Position numbers and translations under genes: made by a program. DNA of 64,000 nucleotides from Anadara kagoshimensis (Eukaryota > Mollusca > Bivalvia > Arcoida > Arcidae): positions 2,155,256 to 2,219,255 of the forward strand of contig CM037866.1 of NCBI GenBank assembly GCA_021292105.1. Direction: 5' to 3'. The notes below the pieces were generated by a model. The model searched no databases, was not told the origin of the DNA, and saw only the letters and a program-made list of their open reading frames with translations. Positions 37,401 through 50,034 of this stretch are shown here, piece after piece (the stretch's first letter is position 1; each line of letters begins with the position of its first letter).

Positions 37401-40400
37401 AATTTGCTACGAGAATTATCCAGTGTGCAAAATGACCAAATCTTTCATACTTACATAATTTTTTTTAAAATTTTATTTCTATAATGACCATACTTACACA
37501 TATGAGATGGTATAAACAGGGTTAGGTATATTAGCTGGCCTCCAATTCAACATGACACTGACACTTGTTCTTTCTTTCACAAAGATTTCTGACATAACTG
37601 CAATGAAATAAAAAACATTTAGAAACAAAATATAACCATGGCAACTCTAAATGTATCTATTTTCAATGTTTACTATTTTTAACCAAATTATAATTTGGGT
37701 AAATTGATGTGGACTTAAATTTGGCGTATATCTCATGAATCATTTAGTGCATGCACTATAATTGTATTTAATTTGGCAGTTGATTTAAACTAGAACTGTC
37801 TCTTGAGAGCCAAATACCCCCCCCCCCCTTTAACATTTAAAGTTTCCCTTGCGACCTTGACCTTTCTGATATGACCTTGGTTCAAGGTCATGACACACCT
37901 TTGGACCATGAAGATTATTCATGTGATGTTTTATGAGAGTGGTTCATAGCATTGACATGAAATGGCCCAGACAAGATTTTACATGGACAGACGGACAGAC
38001 AGACATTGCGATTCATATATTTCCACTCAAACTAGTTTGCAGAGGGGTATAAGTGCTACTGCATCATCATGGATGTCACTCAAATTAGTACACTGCTAAA
38101 ATTATGACAATATAATGAAAACTTTTGTCATGTACAGAAAAAGTAAGCCAGGCATGGTAGTAAAAAAACCATGTCACATGGTAATAAAAAAACCATGTCA
38201 TTCAAATCCCATCAGTACAACCGAATAAGAAATAATGATTAGTCTGTCTTAAAGGCCACCTCTATATAAAGGTCATCTACTTATAATTACAGTTTGTCTT
38301 AAAGGCCAACTCTATATAAAGGTCATCTACTTATAATTACAGTTTGTCTTAAAGGCCACCTCTATATAAAGGTCATCTACTTATAATTACAGTTTGTCTT
38401 AAAGGCCACCTCTATATAAAGGTCATCTACTTATAATTACAGTCTGTCTTAAAGGCCACCTCTATATAAAGATCATCTACTTATAATTACAGTTTGTCTT
38501 AAAGGCTACCTCTATATAAAGGTCATCTACTTATAATTACAGTTTGTCTTAAAGGCCACCTCTATATAAAGGTCATCTACTTATAATTACAGTCTGTCTT
38601 AAAGGCCACCTCTATATAAAGGTCATCTACTTATAATTACAGTCTGTCTTAAAGGCCACCTCTATATAAAGGTCATCTACTTATAATTACAGTCTGTCTT
38701 AAAGGCCACCTCTATATAAAGGTCATCTACTTATAATTACAGTCTGTCTTAAAGGCCACCTCTATATAAAGGTCATCTACTTATAATTACAGTTTGTCTT
38801 AAAGGCCACCTCTATATAAAGGTCATCTACTTATAATTACAGTTTGTCTTAAAGGCCACCTCTATATAAAGGTCATCTACTTATAATTACAGTCTGTCTT
38901 AAAGGCCACCTCTATATAAAGGTCATCTACTTATAATTACAGTCTGTCTTAAAGGCCACCTCTATATAAAGGTCATCTACTTATAATTACAGTTTGTCTT
39001 AAAGGCCACCTCTATATAAAGGTCATCTACTTATAATTACAGTTTGTCTTAAAGGCCACCTCTATATAAAGGTCATCTACTTATAATTACAGTTTGTCTT
39101 AAAGGCCACCTCTATATAAAGGTCATCTACTTATAATTACAGTCTGTCTTAAAGGCCACCTCTATATAAAGGTCATCTACTTATAATTACAGTTTGTCTT
39201 AAAGGCCACCTCTATATAAAGGTCATCTACTTATAATTACAGTTTGTCTTAAAGGCCACCTCTATATAAAGGTCATCTACTTATAATTACAGTCTGTCTT
39301 AAAGGCCACCTCTATATAAAGGTCATCTACTTATAATTACAGTTTGTCTTAAAGGCCACCTCTATATAAAGGTCATCTACTTATAATTACAGTTTGTCTT
39401 AAAGGCCACCTCTATATAAAGGTCATCTACTTATAATTACAGTTTGTCTTAAAGGCCACCTCTATATAAAGGTCATCTACTTATAATTACAGTCTGTCTT
39501 AAAGGCCACCTCTATATAAAGGTCATCTACTTATAATTACAGTTTGTCTTAAAGGCCACCTCTATATAAAGGTCATCTACTTATAATTACAGTCTGTCTT
39601 AAAGGCCACCTCTATATAAAGGTCATCTACTTATAATTACCGTCTGTCTTAAAGGCCACCTCTATATAAAGGTCATCTACTTATAATTACAGTCTGTCTT
39701 AAAGGCCACCTCTATATAAAGGTCATCTACTTATAAAGGCCAGTAGAATTGTATCCCAATTGTTTTTTATTCATATTATTTGAGCTTGTGTATACAGGTC
39801 ACCTGCCAATAAAGGCCACTTTTACTGGTTCCCTTGGTGGCCTTTATCGACAGGTTTGACTGTATATAAGGACCACCTGTCCATAAAGACCACTTTTACT
39901 TGTCCCCGTGGGTGGCCTTTATCGACAGGTTTGACTGTATATAAGGGCCACCTGTCTATAAAGACCACTTTAACTTGTCCCCGTGGATGGCCTCTATCGA
40001 CAGGTTTGACTGTAACTATAAACCAACTTTTATGCAATTAATTGCTGCGTGTTTGGCGAGAACAAAATAGTTGCAAACGTTAATTGATGGAAACTTATTT
40101 TTGAAAATGGTATTATTTATACCAAACATTAAAGTCAAAGTTAATTGCGAAAGTTAATAGTCTCAAAATGGTTTTTGCAAGAGAATCAGGAACATTACCG
40201 GTAATATCCATGAATAACAGTTGGTTTACAGTAATAATCAAAAAAAAAAAAAAAGAGCAAATTTTTGTAATATTTTGCAAGTCCCAAAAAAGCGAAAATT
40301 TCCAGTCACAAAAAATTCATTTACAGTACTTACCCTTTGGATTGTCACAAAATGAAGCTTCATAGCATGGATTTACACACAGATCCATGTATAACACACA

Positions 40401-43400
40401 CTGCCTTGATAATAAACATGTACTTACCCTTTGGCTTGTCACAAAATGAAGCTTCATAGCATGGATTTACACACAGATCCATGTATAACACACACTGCCT
40501 TGATAATAAACATGTAAAGTAGATATCACTCTGACAGCTGAAGGGAGGGGGAGGCTTCACAGACGCTGAAAAAAATAAACAAAAGGTAATTTTTACTTCA
40601 ATACCTTTTTTGACAATTTACAATAAAGATATCTATGTATGTTTCAAAATTTCTCGAGTAAATATGGAAGAATTTAGAAGTAGACAGACATTACCAAGTA
40701 TTACAGATATGTGAGCAATACTGATGTATGCTGATTGGTGGGCAAGTATAACAGATGTTTAATAAGCAAGGGAGATAACATACTGCCCCGTCAGAGTTCC
40801 GTTACAAATCATTACAATAACGTCCAAGGGAGATAACATTACTGCCCCGTCAGAGTTCCGTTACAACGTCCAAGGGAGATAACATTACTGCCCCGTCAGA
40901 GTTCTGTTACAACGTCCAAGGGAGATAACATTACTGCCCCGTCAGAGTTCCATTACAAATCATCACAATAACGTCCAAGGGAGATAACATTACTGCCCCG
41001 TCAGAGTTCCGTTACAACATCCAAGGGAGATAACATTACTGCCCCGTCAGAGTTCCGTTACAAATCATCACAATAACGTCCAAGGGAGATAACATTACTG
41101 CCCGTCAGAGTTCTGTTACAAATCATCACAATAACTCCAAGGGAGATAACATTACTGCCCCGTCAGAGTTCTGTTACAAATCATCACAATAACGTCCAAG
41201 GGAGATAACATTACTGCCCCGTCAGAGTTCTGTTACAACGTCCAAGGGAGATAACATTACTGCCCCGTCAGAGTTCCGTTACAAATCATCACAATAACGT
41301 CCAAGGGAGATAACATTACTGCCCCGTCAGAGTTCTGTTACAAATCATCACAATAACGTCCAAGGGAGATAACATTACTGCCCCGTCAAAGTTCTGTTAC
41401 AACATCCAAGGGAGATAACATTACTGCCCCGTCAGAGTTCCGTTACAAATCATCACAATAACGTCCAAGGGAGATAACATTACTGCCCCGTCAGAGTTCC
41501 GTTACAACATCCAAGGGAGATAACATTACTGCCCTGTCAGAGTTCCGTTACAACATCCAAGGGAGATAACATTACTGCCCCGTCAGAGTTCCGTTACAAC
41601 GTCCAAGGGAGATAACATTACTGCCCCGTCAGAGTTCCGTTACAACATCCAAGGGAGATAACATTACTGCCCCGTCAGAGTTCCGTTACAAATCATCACA
41701 ATAACGTCCAAGGGAGATAACATTACTGCCCCGTCAGAGTTCTGTTACAAATCATCACAATAACGTCCAAGGGAGATAACATTACTGCCCCGTCAGAGTT
41801 CCGTTACAACATCCAAGGGAGATAACATTACTGCCCTGTCAGAGTTCTGTTACAAATCATCACAATAACGTCCAAGGGAGATAACATTACTGCCCCGTCA
41901 GAGTTCTGTTACAACATCCAAGGGAGATAACATTACTGCCCCGTCAAAGTTCTGTTACAACATCCAAGGGAGATAACATTACTGCCCCGTCAAAGTTCTG
42001 TTACAACATCCAAGGGAGATAACATTACTGCCCCGTCAAAGTTCTGTTACAACATCCAAGGGAGATAACATTACTGCCCCGTCAAAGTTCTGTTACAACA
42101 TCCAAAGGAGATAACATTACTGCCCCGTCAAAGTTCTGTTACAAATCATCACAATAACGTCCAAGGGAGATAACATTACTGCCCCGTCAGAGTTCTGTTA
42201 CAACATCCAAGGGAGATAACATTACTGCCCTGTCAGAGTTCTGTTACAAATCATCACAATAACGTCCAAGGGAGATAACATTACTGCCCCATCAAAGTTC
42301 TGTTACAAATCATCACAATAACGTCCAAGGGAGATAACATTACTATCCCGTCAGAGTTCCAATACAACGTCCAAGGGAGATAACATTACTGCTCCGTCAG
42401 AGTTCCATTACAACGTCCAAGGGAGATAACATTACTGCCCCGTCAGAGTTCCATTACAACGTCCAAGGGAGATAACATTACTGCCCCGTCAGAGTTCTGT
42501 TACAACATCCAAGGGAGATAACATTACTGCCCCGTCAAAGTTCCGTTACAAATCATCAAAATAACGTCCAAGGGAGATAACATTACTGCCCCGTCAAAGT
42601 TCTGTTACAAATCATCACAATAACCTCCAAGGGAGATAACATTACTGCCCCGTCAAAGTTCCGTTACAAATCATCACAATAACCTCCAAGGGAGATAACA
42701 TTACTACCCCGTCAGAGTTCTGTTACAAATCATCACAATAACGTCCAAGGGAGATAACATTACTGCCCCGTCAAAGTTCTGTTACAAATCATCACAATAA
42801 CGTCCAAGGGAGATAACATTACTGCCCCGTCAGAGTTCTGTTACAAATCATCACAATAACCTCCAAGGGAGATAACATTACTGCCCCGTCAAAGTTCTGT
42901 TACAAATCATCACAATAACGTCCAAGGGAGATAACATTACTGCCCCGTCAGAGTTCCATTACAAATCATCACAATAACGTCCAAGGGAGATAACATTACT
43001 GCCCCGTCAGAGTTCTGTTACAAATCATCACAATAACGTCCAAGGGAGATAACATTACTGCCCCGTCAGAGTTCTGTTACAAATCATCACAATAACCTCC
43101 AAGGGAGATAACATTACTGCCCCGTCAGAGTTCCGTTACAATGTCCAAGGGAGATAACATTACTGCCCCGTCAGAGTTCTGTTACAAATCATCACAATAA
43201 CGTCCAAGGGAGATAACATTACTGCCCCGTCAGAGTTCTGTTACAAATCATCACAATAACCTCCAAGGGAGATAACATTACTGCCCCGTCAGAGTTCCGT
43301 TACAACGTCCAAGGGAGATAACATTACTGCCCCGTCAAAGTTCTGTTACAAATCATCACAATAACGTCCAAGGGAGATAACATCACTGCCCCGTCAGAGT

Positions 43401-46400
43401 TCCATTACAACGTCCAAGGGATAAATTACTGCCCCGTCAGAGTTCCATTACAACGTCCAAGGGAGATAACATTACTGCCCCGTCAGAGTTCCATTACAAC
43501 GTCCAAGGGAGATAACATTACTGCCCCGTCAGAGTTCTGTTACAACATCCAAGGGAGATAACATTACTGCCCCGTCAAAGTTCCGTTACAAATCATCAAA
43601 ATAACGTCCAAGGGAGATAACATTACTGCCCCGTCAAAGTTCTGTTACAAATCATCACAATAACCTCCAAGGGAGATAACATTACTGCCCCGTCAAAGTT
43701 CCGTTACAAATCATCACAATAACGTCCAAGGGAGATAACATTACTGCCCCGTCAAAGTTCTATTACAAATCATCACAATAACATCCAAGGGAGATAACAT
43801 TACTGCCCCGTCAAAGTTCCGTTACAAATCATCACAATAACGTCCAAGGGAGATAACATTACTGCCCCGTCAAAGTTCTGTTACAAATCATCACAATAAC
43901 GTCCAAGGGAGATAACATTACTGCCCCGTCAGAGTTCTGTTACAAATCATCACAATAACGTCCAAGGGAGATAACATTACTGCCCCGTCAAAGTTCTGTT
44001 ACAAATCATCACAATAACGTCCAAGGGAGATAACATTACTGCCCCGTCAGAGTTCCATTACAAATCATCACAATAACGTCCAAGGAGATAACATTACTGC
44101 CCCGTCAGAGTTCTGTTACAAATCATCACAATAACGTCCAAGGGAGATAACATTACTGCCCCGTCAGAGTTCTGTTACAAATCATCACAATAACCTCCAA
44201 GGGAGATAACATTACTGCCCCGTCAGAGTTCCGTTACAACGTCCAAGGGAGATAACATTACTGCCCCGTCAGAGTTCCGTTACAACGTCCAAGGGAGATA
44301 ACATTACTGCCCCGTCAGAGTTCTGTTACAAATCATCACAATAACGTCCAAGGGAGATAACATTACTGCCCGTCAGAGTTCTGTTACAAATCATCACAAT
44401 AACCTCCAAGGGAGATAACATAACTGCCCCGTCAGAGTTCCGTTACAACGTCCAAGGGAGATAACATTACTGCCCCGTCAAAGTTCTGTTACAAATCATC
44501 ACAATAACGTCCAAGGGAGATAACATCACTGCCCCGTCAGAGTTCCATTACAACGTCCAAGGGAGATAACATTACTGCCCCGTCAGAGTTCCATTACAAC
44601 GTCCAAGGGAGATAACATTACTGCCCCGTCAGAGTTCCATTACAACGTCCAAGGGAGATAACATTACTGCCCCGTCAGAGTTCTGTTACAACATCCAAGG
44701 GAGATAACATTACTGCCCCGTCAAAGTTCCGTTACAAATCATCAAAATAACGTCCAAGGGAGATAACATTACTGCCCCGTCAAAGTTCTGTTACAAATCA
44801 TCACAATAACCTCCAAGGGAGATAACATTACTGCCCCGTCAAAGTTCCGTTACAAATCATCATAATAACGTCCAAGGGAGATAACATTACTGCCCCGTCA
44901 AAGTTCTATTACAAATCATCACAATAACATCCAAGGGAGATAACATTACTGCCCCGTCAGAGTTCCGATACAAATCATCACAATAACATCCAAGGGAGAT
45001 AACATTACTGCCCCGTCAGAGTTCCGTTACAAATCATCACAATAACGTCCAAGGGAGATAACATTACTGCCCCGTCAGAGTTCTGTTACAAATCATCACA
45101 ATAACGTCCAAGGGAGATAACATTACTGCCCCGTCAGAGTTCTGTTACAAATCATCACAATAACGTCCAAGGGAGATAACATTACTGCCCCGTCAGAGTT
45201 CGGTTACAACATCCAAGGGAGATAACATTACTGCCCTGTCAGAGTTCTGTTACAAATCATCACAATAACGTCCAAGGGAGATAACATTACTGCCCCGTCA
45301 GAGTTCTGTTACAACATCCAAGGGAGATAACATTACTGCCCCGTCAAAGTTCTGTTACAACATCCAAGGGAGATAACATTACTGCCCCGTCAAAGTTCTG
45401 TTACAACATCCAAGGGAGATAACATTACTGCCCCGTCAAGTTCTGTTACAACATCCAAGGGAGATAACATTACTGCCCCGTCAAAGTTCTGTTACAAATC
45501 ATCACAATAACGTCCAAGGGAGATAACATTACTGCCCCGTCAGAGTTCTGTTACAACATCCAAGGGAGATAACATTACTGCCATGTCAGAGTTCTGTTAC
45601 AAATCATCACAATAACGTCCAAGGGAGATAACATTACTGCCCCATCAAAGTTCTGTTACAAATCATCACAATAACGTCCAAGGGAGATAACATTACTGCC
45701 CCGTCAGAGTTCCATTACAACGTCCAAGGGAGATAACATTACTGCCCCGTCAGAGTTCCATTACAACGTCCAAGGGAGATAACATTATTGCCCCGTCAGA
45801 GTTCCATTACAACGTCCAAGGGAGATAACATTACTGCCCCGTCAGAGTTCTGTTACAACATCCAAGGGAGATAACATTACTGCCCTGTCAGAGTTCTGTT
45901 ACAAATCATCACAATAACGTCCAAGGGAGATAACATTACTGCCCCTCAAAGTTCTGTTACAAATCATCACAATAACGTCCAAGGGAGATAACATTACTGC
46001 CCCGTCAGAGTTCCATTACAACGTCTAAGGGAGATAACATTACTGCCCCGTCAGAGTTCCATTACAACGTCCAAGGGAGATAACATTACTGCCCCGTCAG
46101 AGTTCTGTTACAACATCCAAGGGAGATAACATTACTGCCCCGTCAGAGTTCCGATACAAATCATCACAATAACGTCCAAGGGAGATAACATTACTGCCCC
46201 GTCAGAGTTCTGTTACAAATCATCACAATAACATCCAAGGGAGATAACATTACTGCCCCGTCAAAGTTCCGTTACAAATCATCACAATAACGTCCAAGGG
46301 AGATAACATTACTGCCCCGTCAGAGTTCCGATACAAATCATCACAATAACATCCAAGGGAGATAACATTACTGCCCCGTCCGAGTTCCATTACAAATCAT

Positions 46401-49400
46401 CACAATAACGTCCAAGGGAGATAACATTACTGCCCCGTCAGAATTCCGATACAAATCATCACAATAACGTCCAAGGGAGATAACATTACTGCCCCGTCAG
46501 AGTTCCGATACAAATCATCACAATAACGTCCAAGGGAGATAACATTACTGCCCCGTCAGAGTTCCGTTACAAATCATCACAATAACGTCCAAGGGAGATA
46601 ACATTACTGCCCAGTCAGAGTTCCGATACAAATCATCACAATAACGTCCAAGGGAGATAACATTACAGCCCCGTCAGAGTTCCGATACAAATCATCACAA
46701 TAACATCCAAGGGAGATAACATTACTGCCCCGTCAAAGTTCCGTTACAACATCCAAGGGAGATAACATTATTGCCCCGTCAGAGTTCCGTTACAAATCAT
46801 CACAATAACGTTCCAAGGGAGATAACATTACTGCCCCGTCAGAGTTCTGTTACAAATCATCACAATAACATCCAAGGGAGATAACATTACTGCCCCGTCA
46901 AAGTTCCGTTACAAATCATCACAACAACGTCCAAGGGAGATAACATTACTGCCCCGTCAGAGTTCCATTACAAATCATCACAATAACGTCCAAGGGAGAT
47001 AACATTACTGCCCCGTCAAAGTTCCGTTACAACATCCAAGGGAGATAACATTACTGCCCCGTCAAGTTCCGTTACAAATCATCACAATAACGTCAAGGGA
47101 GATAACATTACTGCCCCGTCAGAGTTCCGATACAAATCATCACAATAACATCCAAGGGAGATAACATTACTGCCCCATCAAGTTCCGTTACAACATCCAA
47201 GGGAGATAACATTACTGCCCCGTCAAAGTTCCGTTACAAATCATCACAATAACGTCCAAGGGAGATAACATTACTGCCCCGTCAGAGTTCCGATACAAAT
47301 CATCACAATAACATCCAAGGGAGATAACATTACTGCCCCGTCAAAGTTCCGTTACAACATCCAAGGGAGATAACATTACTGCCCCGTCAAAGTTCCGTTA
47401 CAAATCATCACAATAACGTCCAAGGGAGATAACATTACTGCCCCGTCAGAGTTCCGATACAATCATCACAATAACATCCAAGGGAGATAACATTACTGCC
47501 CCGTCAAAGTTCCGTTACAAATCATCACAATAACGTCCAAGGGAGATAACATTACTGCCCCGTCAGAGTTCCGATACAAATCATCACAATAACATCCAAG
47601 GGAGATAACATTACTGCCCCGTCAAAGTTCCGTTACAACATCCAAGGGAGATAACATTACTGCCCCGTCAAAGTTCCGTTACAAATCATCACAATAACGT
47701 CCAAGGGAGATAACATTACTGCCCCGTCAGAGTTCCGATACAAATCATCACAATAACGTCCAAGGGAGATAACATTACTGCCCCGTCAGAGTTCCGTTAC
47801 AAATCATCACAATAACGTCCAAGGAAGATAACATTACTGCCCCGTCAGAGTTCTGTTACAACATCCAAGGGAGATAACATTACTGCCCCGTCAGAGTTCT
47901 GTTACAAATCATTACAATAACATCCAAGGGAGATAACATTACTGCCCGTCAGAGTTCTGTTACAAATCATCACAATAACGTCCAAGGGAGATAACATTAC
48001 TGCCCCGCCAGAGTTCTGTTAAAAATCATCACAATAACGTCCAAGGGAGATAACATTACTGCCCCGTCAGAGTTCTGTTACAACATCCAAGGGAGATAAC
48101 ATTACTGCCCCGTCAGAGTTCTGTTACAAATCATTACAATAACGTCCAAGGGAGATAACATTACTGCCCCGTCAGAGTTCTGTTACAAATCATCACAATA
48201 ACGTCCAAGGGAGATAACATTACTGCCCCGTCAGAGTTCTGTTACAAATCATCACAATAACGTCCAAGGGAGATAACATTACTGCCCCGTCAGAGTTCTG
48301 TTACAAATCATCACAATAACGTCCAAGGGAGATAACATTACTGCCCCGTCAAAGTTCCGTTACAACGTTCAAGGGAGATAACATTACTGCCCCGTCAGAG
48401 TTCCATTACAAATCATCACAATAACGACCAAGGGAGATAACATTACTGCCCCGTCAGAGTTCCGTTACAAATCATCACAATACATCCAAGGGATAACATT
48501 ACTGCCCCGTCAGAGTTCCGTTACAAATCATCACAATAACATCCAAGGGAGATAACATTACTGCCCCGTCAGAGTTCCGTTACAAATCATCACAATAACA
48601 TCCAAGGGAGATAACATACTGCCCCGTCAAAGTTCCGTTACAAATCATCACAATAACGTCCAAGGGAGATAACATTACTGCCCCGTCAAGTTCCGTTACA
48701 AATCATCACAATAACGTCCAAGGGAGATAACATTACTGCCCCGTCAAAGTTCCGTTACAAATCATCACAATAACGTCGAAGGGAGATAACATTACTGCCC
48801 TGCAGAGTTCTGTTACAAATCATCACAATAACGTCCAAGGGAGATAACATTACTGCCCCGTCAAAGTTCCGTTACAACGTCCAAGGGAGATAACATTACT
48901 GCCCCGTCAGAGTTCCGTTACAAATCATCACAATAACATCCAAGGGAGATAACATTACTGCCCCGTCAGAGTTCCGTTACAAATCATCACAATAACGTCC
49001 AAGGGAGATACCATTACTGCCCCGTCAAAGTTCCTTTACAACGTCCATGGGAGATAACATTACTGCCCCGTCAGAGTTCTGTTACAAATCATCACAATTA
49101 TGTCCAACCCAAAATATTGTTTTGGCATTAAAAATATACATGTATAATGAGGATCTTGACAAGTCAGGGTTTAATATGAAATTTATTAAACAAGTTTCAT
49201 ACTTAAATATGCCACGAGGATTGGCACTACACACCATATCAAGTATATAAGTCATCACCTTTGTCATCCAGCTAAAAATGTAGCCTTTCGTTAGCGTCAT
49301 AATTGAGGTATAAGCTTCAGTATGAATCAGATTTGAAGAATCAGTCATATTGTTTTCAAGCACACTAGGATATACATCATACTGCTGATATAATAACTCA

Positions 49401-49997
49401 GATTGATTGATTGAATCGGTTTTAATGTTAGAGTCAAGAATATTTCACTTATATCAAGACATCACCAGCTGTAGGTGAAGTGGCAGAAATTTTTACCTTT
49501 GCAGTGTACTCAGGGCAAGCTACAGGGAGGGTTCTTTTATGTGCCGCACGTACCAGGATACAGAGCATCAGTTTAAGTGATTGGAGCAAGAAAAGTCACT
49601 ACCTTTTAGTCTTTGTCAGAACCGGCCAGGGCTTGAACCCACAACCTCCCACATGTGGAATGAGCACTCTACCAAATGAGCTATCATAGTATAGATAATT
49701 CAAATAAAACTATTTTTTAGTCTTTCTTGGAACCGGCCAAAGTTTAAACCCACAACCTCCCACATATGGAATGAGCACTCTACCAAATGAGCTATCATAG
49801 TATAGATAATTCAAATAACAGAAGGTCAATACTTACTGTGACTGCGACAGCCGATGCCTTCATCTGTGCCGTCTGTACAATCCTGTATACCATCACAGAC
49901 CTTGTTTCTTGGTATACACCCACCTTCATTTACACAGCGGAAATATCCATCACCACAATGTTGTGAACCTAAAACAACAGAGAGAATGATTATTATT

Positions 49998-50034
<37 letters not shown>

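Noticed and set aside
40767-49105. CRISPR array
   Set aside because: There are no unique spacers; the sequence between repeats is also repeated, and the context is an animal intron.
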